In this document: positions 48,710 through 57,340 of the stretch, one piece after another
Layout of the letters: the number at the start of each line of letters is the position of its first letter
How positions within the stretch are numbered: the stretch's first letter is position 1
Assembly (NCBI RefSeq): GCF_002968015.1
Contig: NZ_PUIP01000003.1
Location: forward strand, 124,001-188,000
DNA length: 64,000 bases
Direction: 5' to 3'
Origin: Massilia phosphatilytica
GTDB taxonomy: Bacteria; Pseudomonadota; Gammaproteobacteria; Burkholderiales; Burkholderiaceae_D
Translations under genes and position numbers: made by a program
Notes under the pieces: model-generated
Told to the model about the DNA's origin: nothing
The model's database searches: none
The model's input: the letters and a program-made list of their open reading frames with translations, nothing else

Positions 48710-50071
48710 TTGGCGATATCACTTTTCGACACGCTATTGAGCACCCCCGACATGATCGCCGCGTTCGACGACGCGGCGCTCATCCAGGCGATGCTCGACT
48801 TCGAATCCGCGCTGGCGACGGCGCAGGCCGACGAAGGCCTGCTGCCCCGCCCGGTCGCGCAGGCCATCGCGGCCGCCTGCCGGGCGCACCGCTTCGACAT
48901 CCCCGCCCTCGTGACGGCCGGCCGCCGTTCCGGCACGCTGGCCGTGCCGCTCGTGAAGGAACTCACGCGCCTCGTCGCCGCGACCGACGCGGATGCATCC
49001 ACCCTCGTCCACTGGGGCAGCACGAGCCAGGACGTCCAGGACAGCGCGATGGTGCTCGTCACGCGCACGGCGCTGCGCCTGCTCGACGCCGACCTGGCGA
49101 CGCTGTGCGGCCACCTGCTGAAGCTGGGCGAGGCGCACGTGGCCACGCCCGTGCTGGCGCGCACCTTGCTGCAACCGGCACAGGTCACGGGCTTCGGCTT
49201 CAAGGTCGCGGGCTGGCTCGCACCGCTCGTGCGCGCCCGCGCGCGCCTGCGCGAGGCGGCGGCCGCTGCCCTGCAACTGCAACTGGGCGGCGCCGTCGGC
49301 ACGCTGGCCGTGATGGGAGAACGCGGTCCCGCCGTCGCGCAGCGCATGGCACACGCGCTGGACCTCAAAACGCCCGCCGCGACGTGGCACACGCAACGCG
49401 ACGAGTGGGTGCGGCTCGGGCTGGAGGTCGCGCTGCTGACCGGTAGCCTCGGCAAGATCGCGGCGGACCTCGCGCTGATGGCGCAGGGTGAAGTGGGCGA
49501 GCTGGCGGAACCGTCGGGCGGCGGCCGCGGCGGGTCGTCGGCGATGCCGCACAAGCGCAACCCCGTGTCGTCGATGATCGCGCTCGCCGCCGCCACGCGC
49601 ACGCCGCAGCATGCGGCCACGCTGCTCGCCGCGATGGGCCAGCAGCACGAGCGGGGTCTCGGCAACTGGCAGGCGGAACTGGCCGAGTGGCCCACGCTGT
49701 TCCTGTCCGCCCACGGCGCGCTACGGGCGTTGAACGATGCGTTCGCCGGCCTCACGGTCGACACGGCCCGCATGCGCGCCAACATCGATGCGCTGCAGGG
49801 GCTCGTCGCGGCGGAAGCGCTGTCGATCCGGCTGGCAGCCGCCATCGGCCGTCCCGCCGCCCACGCGGCAGTCGAACAGATGACGCAGAGGGCTGTCGCG
49901 GCAGGACGCCACTTGCGCGACGTCGCGCGCGAGGCCATCGCCGCCGATCCGGCGCTCGCGTCGCTCGATATCGACCAGCTGGACGCCCTATTCGACCCCG
50001 TCGCCGCCACCGAACCCGCGCAACGGCTGGCCCGCGCTCGCCTGGCCGCACTCCACCGAGACCTGACATGA
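48710..50071 (+). CDS. pcaB: 3-carboxy-cis,cis-muconate cycloisomerase
   Basis: 453 residues from a TTG at 48710, supported by the conserved start (AISLFDTLLSTPDMIAAF); no in-frame ATG precedes it and the SD is weak. It belongs to the fumarase/aspartase superfamily, with the signature GGSSAMPHKRNPVSSM and the STSQDVQDSAMVL segment. It lactonises carboxymuconate to 4-carboxymuconolactone. The stop overlaps the ATG of the pcaCD fusion. Confidence 0.95.
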   Translation: MAISLFDTLLSTPDMIAAFDDAALIQAMLDFESALATAQADEGLLPRPVAQAIAAACRAHRFDIPALVTAGRRSGTLAVPLVKELTRLVAATDADASTLVHWGSTSQDVQDSAMVLVTRTALRLLDADLATLCGHLLKLGEAHVATPVLARTLLQPAQVTGFGFKVAGWLAPLVRARARLREAAAAALQLQLGGAVGTLAVMGERGPAVAQRMAHALDLKTPAATWHTQRDEWVRLGLEVALLTGSLGKIAADLALMAQGEVGELAEPSGGGRGGSSAMPHKRNPVSSMIALAAATRTPQHAATLLAAMGQQHERGLGNWQAELAEWPTLFLSAHGALRALNDAFAGLTVDTARMRANIDALQGLVAAEALSIRLAAAIGRPAAHAAVEQMTQRAVAAGRHLRDVAREAIAADPALASLDIDQLDALFDPVAATEPAQRLARARLAALHRDLT

Positions 50072-51330
50072 GCTTCGATCCCCTCGACCACGACCTCCTG
50101 CGCGGCCTCGACCAGCGCCGCGCCGTCCTCGGCGACGCCTGGGTCGAACGTTCGCTCGCGAACGCCAACACCTTCACCGCCGACTTCCAGAACTTCATCA
50201 CGCGCTATGCCTGGCACGACATCTGGGACCGGCCGGGCCTGCCGCGCAAGACGCGCCGCACGATCGTCCTGGCCATCACCATCGCCCTCGGCCGCTGGGA
50301 AGAATACGAACTGCACGTGCGCGCCGCGCTGCTGGGCGATGCCGACAGCCGGTTGACGCCGGACGAATTGAAGGAAGTGCTGATGCAGTCGGCGATCTAC
50401 GCCGGCGTGCCCGCCGCGAACACGGCGTTCGCGCACGCCGCGGCGATCCTGCGCGAGATCGGTCCGCAGATCGGCTACACGCTCGAACCCGCGTCGCCGC
50501 TCGCCAGCACGCATCCGGGCGTCGGTCGCGAAGGACGCACGGCCAGCCTCCCCGCCCTGCACTACAGCGTGCGAGATCCAAGGAGCGGCAAGCGTCCGCG
50601 CCACACGGTCGTGCTGAGCCACGCGCTCGGTTGCGACCTGACGATGTGGGACGCGCTGGCCAACCTGCTGGCCGCCGACTGCCGCGTGATCGCGTACGAC
50701 CACCGCGGCCACGGCAGCGCCGACGCGCCGGCGGGACCGTATGCGATGGCCGACCTCGCCGACGACGCGGCGCGCCTGCTGCGCGAACTGGATACGGGCC
50801 CCGTCGTGTGGATCGGCCTGTCGATGGGCGGCATGGTGGGCCAGGAACTGGCGCTGCGCCACCCGTCGCTCGTCGGCGCGCTCGTGCTGGCGCACACGAC
50901 GTCCGGCTATCCGGACGCGGCGCGCGACGTCTGGCGCCAGCGCATCGCGACGGTACAGGAACACGGCATCGAGGCGATCGCGGACGCCGTCATGGGGCGC
51001 TACTTCCACGAGGCGTTTCGCGCCGCGCATCCGGCGACGGTGGCGAAGTTCCGGCAACGCCTCGTCACGACCGATGCGCAAGGCTATATCGGCTGCTGCG
51101 CCGCCGTGGGCGGCGTCGACACGACGGCGCGTCTCGGACAGATCGCCGCGCCCACGCTCGTGCTGGCCGGGGAACTGGACCAGGGCACACCGGTCGACAT
51201 GGCGCGCACGCTCGCGGAAGGCATCCCGGGCGCGCGCCTGCAGGTGCTCGGCGCCGCGTCGCACCTGGGTGCGGTGGAACAACCGGACACGTTCGCCGCC
51301 GCGGTGACGGCATTCGTCGATATGTTGTAA
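50068..51330 (+). CDS. pcaCD: Fused 4-carboxymuconolactone decarboxylase/3-oxoadipate enol-lactonase
   Basis: 420 residues. Residues 1 to about 135 are PcaC (WHDIWDRPGLPRKTRR; GRWEEYELHVRAAL; EVLMQSAIYAGVPAANTAF). Residues about 160-420 are the PcaD alpha/beta hydrolase with Ser252 (GLSMGG), Asp371 (AGELDQGTP) and His399 (AASHLGAVEQP). It therefore performs two consecutive steps, from carboxymuconolactone to 3-oxoadipate, which PcaIJ takes. The order is decarboxylase first; the well-known PcaL fusion of actinobacteria has the hydrolase first. Translation is coupled to pcaB by an ATGA overlap. Confidence 0.94.
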   Translation: MSFDPLDHDLLRGLDQRRAVLGDAWVERSLANANTFTADFQNFITRYAWHDIWDRPGLPRKTRRTIVLAITIALGRWEEYELHVRAALLGDADSRLTPDELKEVLMQSAIYAGVPAANTAFAHAAAILREIGPQIGYTLEPASPLASTHPGVGREGRTASLPALHYSVRDPRSGKRPRHTVVLSHALGCDLTMWDALANLLAADCRVIAYDHRGHGSADAPAGPYAMADLADDAARLLRELDTGPVVWIGLSMGGMVGQELALRHPSLVGALVLAHTTSGYPDAARDVWRQRIATVQEHGIEAIADAVMGRYFHEAFRAAHPATVAKFRQRLVTTDAQGYIGCCAAVGGVDTTARLGQIAAPTLVLAGELDQGTPVDMARTLAEGIPGARLQVLGAASHLGAVEQPDTFAAAVTAFVDML

Positions 51331-51352
51331 AAATATAACGCCGGTATATACT
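51325..51352 (+). promoter_or_regulatory. Putative promoter of the histidine-kinase pair
   Basis: TTGTAA (51325-51330) overlapping the pcaCD stop, a 16-nt spacer and TATACT (51347-51352). Confidence 0.4.
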
Positions 51353-51387
51353 GAGTCATTCCCGTCCGATGCCGAATCGGTACGCAC

Positions 51388-53661
51388 ATGACTCAGTGGC
51401 TCTCCCGCTCGACCAGGATCGGTTACGTCCTGGTCATCCTGCTTGTGCTGACGACAGCCGTGCTGCTGGTCTGGCAGCACTACGGGATGACGCGCACCCT
51501 CGAGATCTCCCCGCAGCATCCGCATGGCGCCAGGGTGACGGATGACCGCGACACGACGGGCGGCAACAGGTCGAACGGCAATTCGGTCGCGTCGCTGACC
51601 GTGACGAAGGATGCGTTCATCATGCGCTGCTACCTCGGCGCAGCCGCAACCTACCCTTACTGCAAGTTTCAATTCCCGATGGGCGACCCGGTCAGGGGCA
51701 TCGACATGTCCGGGTACGACACGATTTCGTTCGACCTGCGCTATACGGGGCGGGGCTGGCACGTCCTCAAGCTCCACCTGATGAATTTCGAACCGGAGTT
51801 TTCCACGCCGAGCGACTGGAATTCGCAGCGGTTCAACGAATTGCTGATCAATGTGCCCGACCAGCCCCGGTTCACGGCCCCGATGAACGCCGTGCGCACC
51901 GCCGACTGGTGGCACTTCTCGCGCCAGATCCCGCTGTCCAAGAGCTATGTCCGCCTCGATCACGTCACGACTGTTGAACTGGCGACGGATAACTACCGCG
52001 ACACCGGCCAGGTCATCACGGTGGAGCTGCGGAAGATCGAGTTTCGCGGAAAATGGATGTCGAGGGCGACGCTGATGGGCTGGCTGGTGGCCGGATGGAT
52101 CGTGTGTGGCGTGATCGGCCTGTCGCTGGGATTGCTCCACTTCCGGTCCGACCTGCAGGCCAACAAGACCCGCGTGGAGCAGCTGGCCGCCATCGACCGG
52201 GAGCGCAAGGAAGCCGAAGCGGCGCGTGAAACCGCGCTGGCGGAGGCCGTCGCACTCGCGCGCCAGCGCAGCCAGTTCCTCGCGCAGATGAGCCACGAAT
52301 TGCGCACGCCGCTCAACGCCATCATCGGCTACGCCGACTTGCTGGGGCGCGACCGCGACCACCTGTCGGAACGGCTGGCCGCCGGCCTGGCGACCATCCA
52401 CGAGAGTGGCCAGCACCTGCTCACCCTGATCAACGACATCCTCGACCTGGCAAGAGTCGAAGCCGGCAAGATGGAACTGCACCCTGCGGCCGTCCATCTG
52501 GAGACCTTCCTGCAAGTCCTGGCGAACATCATGCGGGTCAAGGCGGAAGAGAAAGGCCTGGGATTCAGCTACGAACTCGCACCCGGCCTGCCGTCCGCGG
52601 TGACGGTCGACGAGACGCGCCTGCGCCAGGTGCTGCTCAACCTGCTGGGCAATGCGGTGAAGTTCACCGACAGCGGCAAGGTCTCCCTGCGGGTGCGGCC
52701 GGCCGCGGCGTCCGGCGCGCCGGACATGGCGCGGCTGCGCTTCGAAGTGGCCGACAGCGGCATCGGCATGAGCGCCCAGCAGCTCCAGCGCATCTTCCAG
52801 CCCTTCGAACAGGTGGCGACCGCGCAGCGGCGCGAGGGCGGCACGGGCCTGGGCCTGGCCATCAGCCAGCAACTGGTGCAACTCATGGGCGGCAGGATCG
52901 ACGTGGCCAGCGCGCCCGGCAAGGGCAGCACGTTCTCGTTCGAGATCGATGTGCCCGTGGCCGCCGCCGCGCCGGCCGCCGTGGCGCCGCACGACACCCC
53001 GACAGGCTACGAGGGCGAGCGCAAGCGCGTGCTGGTCGTCGACGACGTGCCGCAGAACCGCGCCGTGCTGCTGGACCTGCTGCAGGAGACGGGATTCATC
53101 GTCGCCGCCGCCACGAACGGACTCGAATGCCTGGTCCTGCTCGACAGTTTCAAGCCGGACCTGATCCTGATGGACGTCATGATGCCGGTGATGGATGGCA
53201 ACGAAACGACGCGGCAGATACGCCACATGCCAGGCTGGGGCGACATTCCGATCATCGCCGTGACCGCCAGCGCCAGCCCGGATGACGAACGCAAGAGCCG
53301 CGATGCCGGTGCCAGCGCATTCCTCGCCAAGCCGGTCGACCAGGATCTCCTGCTGCGCACCATCGGCAGGCTGCTGGCGCTGAAGTGGATCGCCGCACAA
53401 CCGACGGTGCCGGCGCCGGAAGGCGGCGAGGAAGCCGCCATGACCGTCCCGCCGGCCGAGGAAATCGAGACCCTCTGGCAGCTGGCGCAGATCGGCAACA
53501 TGCGCAAGATCCGCGAGCACGCCAGCTATTTGCGGGGGCGCGATCCGGCCTATGCGGCTTTCGCAAACCGCCTGGACACGCTGGCGCAGGGCTACCACTC
53601 GAAACAGCTGGCGGCCTTCGTCGCGCGCTTCCGGGCCGAGGATGCGGTGCCGCCGGCATGA
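51388..53661 (+). CDS. Hybrid sensor histidine kinase/response regulator, copy 1
   Basis: 757 residues. TM1 (about 11-30), a periplasmic beta-rich domain (about 33-225; GYDTISFDLRYTGRGWHVLKLHL suggests a jelly-roll like carbohydrate-binding modules), TM2 (LVAGWIVCGVIGLSLGLLHF), a coiled linker, the HisKA box with His303 (MSHELRTPLNAIIGY), HATPase_c (NLLGNAVKFTD; ADSGIGMSA; GGTGLGLAI) and a receiver with Asp596 (LILMDVMMPVMDG). A helical tail of about 55 residues ends the protein. There is no output-regulator gene nearby. The signal is unknown. A second copy follows with overlap. Confidence 0.92.
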   Translation: MTQWLSRSTRIGYVLVILLVLTTAVLLVWQHYGMTRTLEISPQHPHGARVTDDRDTTGGNRSNGNSVASLTVTKDAFIMRCYLGAAATYPYCKFQFPMGDPVRGIDMSGYDTISFDLRYTGRGWHVLKLHLMNFEPEFSTPSDWNSQRFNELLINVPDQPRFTAPMNAVRTADWWHFSRQIPLSKSYVRLDHVTTVELATDNYRDTGQVITVELRKIEFRGKWMSRATLMGWLVAGWIVCGVIGLSLGLLHFRSDLQANKTRVEQLAAIDRERKEAEAARETALAEAVALARQRSQFLAQMSHELRTPLNAIIGYADLLGRDRDHLSERLAAGLATIHESGQHLLTLINDILDLARVEAGKMELHPAAVHLETFLQVLANIMRVKAEEKGLGFSYELAPGLPSAVTVDETRLRQVLLNLLGNAVKFTDSGKVSLRVRPAAASGAPDMARLRFEVADSGIGMSAQQLQRIFQPFEQVATAQRREGGTGLGLAISQQLVQLMGGRIDVASAPGKGSTFSFEIDVPVAAAAPAAVAPHDTPTGYEGERKRVLVVDDVPQNRAVLLDLLQETGFIVAAATNGLECLVLLDSFKPDLILMDVMMPVMDGNETTRQIRHMPGWGDIPIIAVTASASPDDERKSRDAGASAFLAKPVDQDLLLRTIGRLLALKWIAAQPTVPAPEGGEEAAMTVPPAEEIETLWQLAQIGNMRKIREHASYLRGRDPAYAAFANRLDTLAQGYHSKQLAAFVARFRAEDAVPPA

Positions 53662-55967
53662 GGATACCAATCGATACGAACATGAACGCGTGGCTCTCCC
53701 GTTCGACCAGGATCGGTTGTGTCCTGGTCATCCTCCTGGTGCTGGCGACCCCGGTCCTGCTGGTCTGGCAGCACTATGGCATGACGCGCACCCTCGAGAT
53801 CTCCCCGCAGCATCCGCGTGACGTCGTCGTGACGGACGACCGCACGATGCCGCGCGGGAACCCCGCGCCCGGCAATTCGGTCGGATCGTTGACCGTCACC
53901 CCGAACGCCTACATCCTGCATTGCCAGATGGGGACGGCGGCAAAGTATCCGAATTGCGCCATCCAGGTCCGGATGGGCGACCCGGTCAAGGGCATCGACC
54001 TGTCCCGGTACGATACGATTACGCTCGACGTGCGCTATACGGGCCACGGCCGCCACGTCCTCAAGCTTCACCTGTTGAATTTCGAGCCGGAGTTTTACGC
54101 GCCGGGCATGTGGGATGCGCAGCGGTTCAACGAAGTGCTGATCGATATTCCCCCGCAGCCCGGCGTCACGATCCCGATGCATGCCTTGCGCACCGCGGAC
54201 TGGTGGCACTTCGCGCGCCGGCTCCCGCTGTCCAAGAGCTATGTCCGCCTCGATCACGTCACGGCCGTGGAACTGCAGGCGGACGACGTCAGCGCCGTCG
54301 GACACACCGTCACGATCGAGGTCCGGAAGATCGAGTTTCGCGGGAAATGGATATCCAGGACAGCCCTGCTGACCTGGCTGATGGCCGCATGGATCGTCTG
54401 CGGCATGCTCGGCCTGACGCTGGGATTACTGCACTTCCGGGCCGGGCTGCAAGCCAGCAGGACACGACTGGAGCAACTGGCCGCCATCGACCGGGAGCGC
54501 AAGGAGGCTGCGGCGGCGCGCGAGACGGCGCTCGCGGAGGCCGTCGCGCTGGCGCGCCAGCGCAGCCAGTTCCTGGCGCAGATGAGCCACGAATTGCGCA
54601 CCCCGCTCAACGCCATCATCGGCTACGCCCAGCTGCTGGGACGCGACTGCCACGACCTGACCGAACGGCAGTCCGCCGGCCTGGCGACCATCCACGAGAG
54701 CGGCCAGTATCTGCTCACGCTGATCAACGACATCCTCGACCTGGCAAGGGTCGAGGCCGGCAAGATGGAACTGCACCCGGCCGCCGTCCATCTGGAGACC
54801 TTCATGCAAGTCCTGGCGAACATCATGCGGGTCAAGGCGGAGGAGAAAGGCCTCACGTTCAGCTACGAACTCGCGCCCGGCCTGCCGTCCGCGGTGACGG
54901 TCGACGAGACGCGCCTCCGCCAGGTGCTGCTCAACCTGCTGGGCAATGCGGTGAAGTTCACCGACACCGGCAAGGTCTCCCTGAGGGTGCGGCCGGCCGC
55001 GCCGGACGTCGAGGGCGTCGCGCGGCTGCGCTTCGACGTCGCGGACAGCGGCATCGGCATGAGCGCCCAGCAGCTCGCGCGCATTTTCCAGCCCTTCGAA
55101 CAGGTGGCGACCGCGCAGCGGCGCGAGGGCGGCACGGGCCTGGGCCTTGCCATCAGCCAGCAACTGGTGCAACTCATGGGCGGCAAGATCGACGTAGCCA
55201 GCGCGCCCGGCAAGGGCAGCACGTTCTCGTTCGAGATCGACGTGCCCGTGGCCGCGGCCGCGCCGGCCGCCGTCGCGGCGCACGACACCCTGACAGGCTA
55301 CGAGGGCGAGCGCAAGCGCTTGCTGGTCGTCGACGACGTGCCGCAGAACCGCGCGATGATGCTGGCGCTGCTGCAGGAAACCGGATTCATCGTCGCCGCC
55401 GCCACGAACGGACTCGAATGCCTGGTCCTGCTCGACAGTTTCAAGCCGGACCTGATCCTGATGGACGTCATGATGCCGGTGATGGATGGCAACGAAACGA
55501 CGCGGCAGATACGCCACATGCCGGGCTGGGGCGGCATTCCGATCATCGCCGTGACCGCCAGCGCCAGCCCGGATGACGAACACAGGAGCCGCGCCGCCGG
55601 TGCCAGCGCATTCCTCGCCAAGCCGGTCGACCAGGATCTCCTGCTGCGTACCATCGGTAGGCTGCTGGCGCTGAAGTGGGTCACCGCACAAGACACGGCG
55701 GCAACGGCGCCGGAGGGCGGCGAGGAAGCCTGCATGACCGCCCCGCCGGCCGAGGAGATCGAGGCCCTCTGGCAGCTGGCGCAGATCGGCAACATGCGCG
55801 GAATCCGGGAGCGCGCCGGTTATCTGCGGGAGCTCGATCCGGCCTATGCGTCGTTCGCCAACCGCCTGGACATGCTGGCGCAGGGCTACCTTTCGAAGCA
55901 GCTGGTGGCCTTCGTGGCGCGCTTCCGGACCGATTCCGAAAAGATACTAGACGACCGGTCGGTTTAG
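53658..55967 (+). CDS. Hybrid sensor histidine kinase/response regulator, copy 2
   Basis: 769 residues from the ATG at 53658 that overlaps the previous stop; the ATG at 53682 (MNAWLSRSTRIG) matches the copy 1 start better. The architecture is as in copy 1: TM1, a periplasmic jelly-roll-like sensor, TM2, HisKA with His311, HATPase_c and receiver Asp603. From the HisKA domain onward the two genes are nearly identical even at DNA level, whereas the sensor domain differs at many positions (e.g. LHCQMGTAAKYPNCAIQ against MRCYLGAAATYPYCKFQ). It arises from a tandem duplication with probable gene conversion of the kinase half. Confidence 0.9.
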   Translation: MRIPIDTNMNAWLSRSTRIGCVLVILLVLATPVLLVWQHYGMTRTLEISPQHPRDVVVTDDRTMPRGNPAPGNSVGSLTVTPNAYILHCQMGTAAKYPNCAIQVRMGDPVKGIDLSRYDTITLDVRYTGHGRHVLKLHLLNFEPEFYAPGMWDAQRFNEVLIDIPPQPGVTIPMHALRTADWWHFARRLPLSKSYVRLDHVTAVELQADDVSAVGHTVTIEVRKIEFRGKWISRTALLTWLMAAWIVCGMLGLTLGLLHFRAGLQASRTRLEQLAAIDRERKEAAAARETALAEAVALARQRSQFLAQMSHELRTPLNAIIGYAQLLGRDCHDLTERQSAGLATIHESGQYLLTLINDILDLARVEAGKMELHPAAVHLETFMQVLANIMRVKAEEKGLTFSYELAPGLPSAVTVDETRLRQVLLNLLGNAVKFTDTGKVSLRVRPAAPDVEGVARLRFDVADSGIGMSAQQLARIFQPFEQVATAQRREGGTGLGLAISQQLVQLMGGKIDVASAPGKGSTFSFEIDVPVAAAAPAAVAAHDTLTGYEGERKRLLVVDDVPQNRAMMLALLQETGFIVAAATNGLECLVLLDSFKPDLILMDVMMPVMDGNETTRQIRHMPGWGGIPIIAVTASASPDDEHRSRAAGASAFLAKPVDQDLLLRTIGRLLALKWVTAQDTAATAPEGGEEACMTAPPAEEIEALWQLAQIGNMRGIRERAGYLRELDPAYASFANRLDMLAQGYLSKQLVAFVARFRTDSEKILDDRSV
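55948..55962. promoter_or_regulatory. TetR operator-like site 1
   Basis: TAGACGACCGGTCGG, overlapping the kinase gene end and ending 20 bp before the tetR ATG, shares CTAGACGAC(C/T)GGTC with the site at 56614. The core GACCGGTC is palindromic. Confidence 0.6.
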
Positions 55968-55982
55968 AGCTAAAGTACGTCC

Positions 55983-56588
55983 ATGAACTCGCCCAACCCG
56001 ACACCCTCTTCCGACGTACGCTCGCACATTCTCGCGACCGGCCAGCGCATCATGGCCGGCAAGGGTTATTCGGCGGTGGGCCTGAACGAGATCCTCACGA
56101 CGGCCGGGGTGCCGAAGGGCTCGTTCTATCACTATTTCAGTTCGAAGGACGCGTACGGCGAAGCGCTGCTCGAGCGTTATTTCGAGGAGTACCTGGCCGA
56201 GCTCGACAAGACGCTGGGCCAACCCGGCCTGACGGCGGCGCAGCGCCTCATGGACTATTGGCAGTCGTGGCAGGCGTCGCAATCGTTCGAGCAGTGCCAG
56301 GGCAAGTGCCTCGCCGTGAAGCTCGGTGCGGAAGTGGCCGACCTGTCCGAAGCGATGCGGCTCGTCCTGCGTCGGGGCACGGAAGCGATCGTCGGCCGGC
56401 TCGCACAGGCGCTCGCCGACGGGATAGCGGACGGGTCGTTGACCGTCGATGGCACACCGGAGCATGTGGCCGGCAGCCTGTACCAATTGTGGCTGGGCGC
56501 CAGCGTGATGGCCAAGATCGAGCGGTCGCTCCGGCCTTTCGAAACGGCGCTGGCGGCGACCCGGCACATGCTTCATCTTGCCCCTTGA
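55983..56588 (+). CDS. TetR-family repressor (NemR-like)
   Basis: 201 residues. N-terminal helix-turn-helix: ILATGQRIMAGKGYSAVGLNEILTTAGVPKGSFYHYFSSKDAYGEALL (about 16-63). QCQGKCLAVKLGAEVADLSEAMR in the effector half carries two cysteines (QCQGKC), the pattern seen in NemR-type electrophile sensors. Related motifs lie before its own start and before the DJ-1 gene, so it probably autoregulates and controls that gene. Confidence 0.85.
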   Translation: MNSPNPTPSSDVRSHILATGQRIMAGKGYSAVGLNEILTTAGVPKGSFYHYFSSKDAYGEALLERYFEEYLAELDKTLGQPGLTAAQRLMDYWQSWQASQSFEQCQGKCLAVKLGAEVADLSEAMRLVLRRGTEAIVGRLAQALADGIADGSLTVDGTPEHVAGSLYQLWLGASVMAKIERSLRPFETALAATRHMLHLAP

Positions 56589-56613
56589 AACGGGCATTTT
56601 TTTAACCCAGGTC

Positions 56614-56628
56614 TAGACGACTGGTCTA
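56614..56628. promoter_or_regulatory. TetR operator-like site 2
   Basis: TAGAC-GACTG-GTCTA, a perfect 5-bp-arm inverted repeat 29-43 bp before the DJ-1-family start. It resembles the E. coli NemR box TAGACCnnnnGGTCTA. Confidence 0.65.
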
Positions 56629-56656
56629 CTGGCAACCTCAACCAAAGGGACACATC

Positions 56657-57337
56657 ATGAAAGTACTGATCGTACTGACCTCGCACGACCAACTCGGCAA
56701 CACCGGCCGCAAGACCGGCTTCTGGCTCGAAGAACTGGCCGCACCCTACTACGCGTTCAAGGATGCCGGCGCCGAGATCGTGCTGGCCTCGCCCAAGGGC
56801 GGACGTCCGCCGCTGGACCCCAAGAGCAACGAGCCGGACTTCCAGACCGACCTGACCCGCCGTTTTGAAAAGGACGCCGCGGCCATGGCGCAGCTTGCGG
56901 CCACGGTGCCCCTGCACCAGGTGTCGCAAGCGGACTTCGATACAGTGTTCTATCCCGGCGGGCACGGGCCCTTGTGGGACCTGGCGGAAGACCGTGACTC
57001 GATCGCCCTGATCGAATCGTTCGTGGGTGCCGGCAAGCCGGTCGCACTGGTCTGCCATGCGCCGGGCGTCCTGCGCCACGTGCGCACACAAGCCGGACGG
57101 CCGCTCGTCGAGGGCAAGCAGGTCACGGGCTTTACCAACAGCGAGGAAGCCGCCGTCGGGCTGACCGACGTGGTGCCCTTCCTCGTCGAGGACGAACTGA
57201 AGGCCAAGGGCGGCGTGTTTTCGCGCGGTCCCGACTGGAGTTCATACGTCGTGCGCGACGGTCTCCTGATCACGGGCCAGAACCCGGGATCGTCCGCCGA
57301 GACGGCGGCCGCGCTGATGGCCCGCTTGCAGGGGTGA
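56657..57337 (+). CDS. DJ-1/PfpI-family protein (Hsp31-like glyoxalase III type)
   Basis: 226 residues. The nucleophile elbow Cys133-His134 (ALVCHAPGVL) and Glu25 (GFWLEELAAPYY) give the Glu-Cys-His site of Hsp31-like enzymes; FYPGGHGPLWDL and FTNSEEAAVGL are further family blocks. Such proteins convert methylglyoxal or protect against reactive carbonyls and electrophiles. Control by an electrophile-sensing TetR would fit quinone or aldehyde stress from aromatic catabolism (inference). SD AAAGGGACA. Confidence 0.88.
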   Translation: MKVLIVLTSHDQLGNTGRKTGFWLEELAAPYYAFKDAGAEIVLASPKGGRPPLDPKSNEPDFQTDLTRRFEKDAAAMAQLAATVPLHQVSQADFDTVFYPGGHGPLWDLAEDRDSIALIESFVGAGKPVALVCHAPGVLRHVRTQAGRPLVEGKQVTGFTNSEEAAVGLTDVVPFLVEDELKAKGGVFSRGPDWSSYVVRDGLLITGQNPGSSAETAAALMARLQG

Positions 57338-57340
57338 TGG

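Noticed and set aside
48568-53670. 1700-codon minus-strand open frame
   Set aside because: Lies antisense to pcaGB, pcaCD and the first kinase; in GC-rich DNA the antisense frame aligned with third positions stays open. The product is low-complexity Arg/Ala/His-rich.
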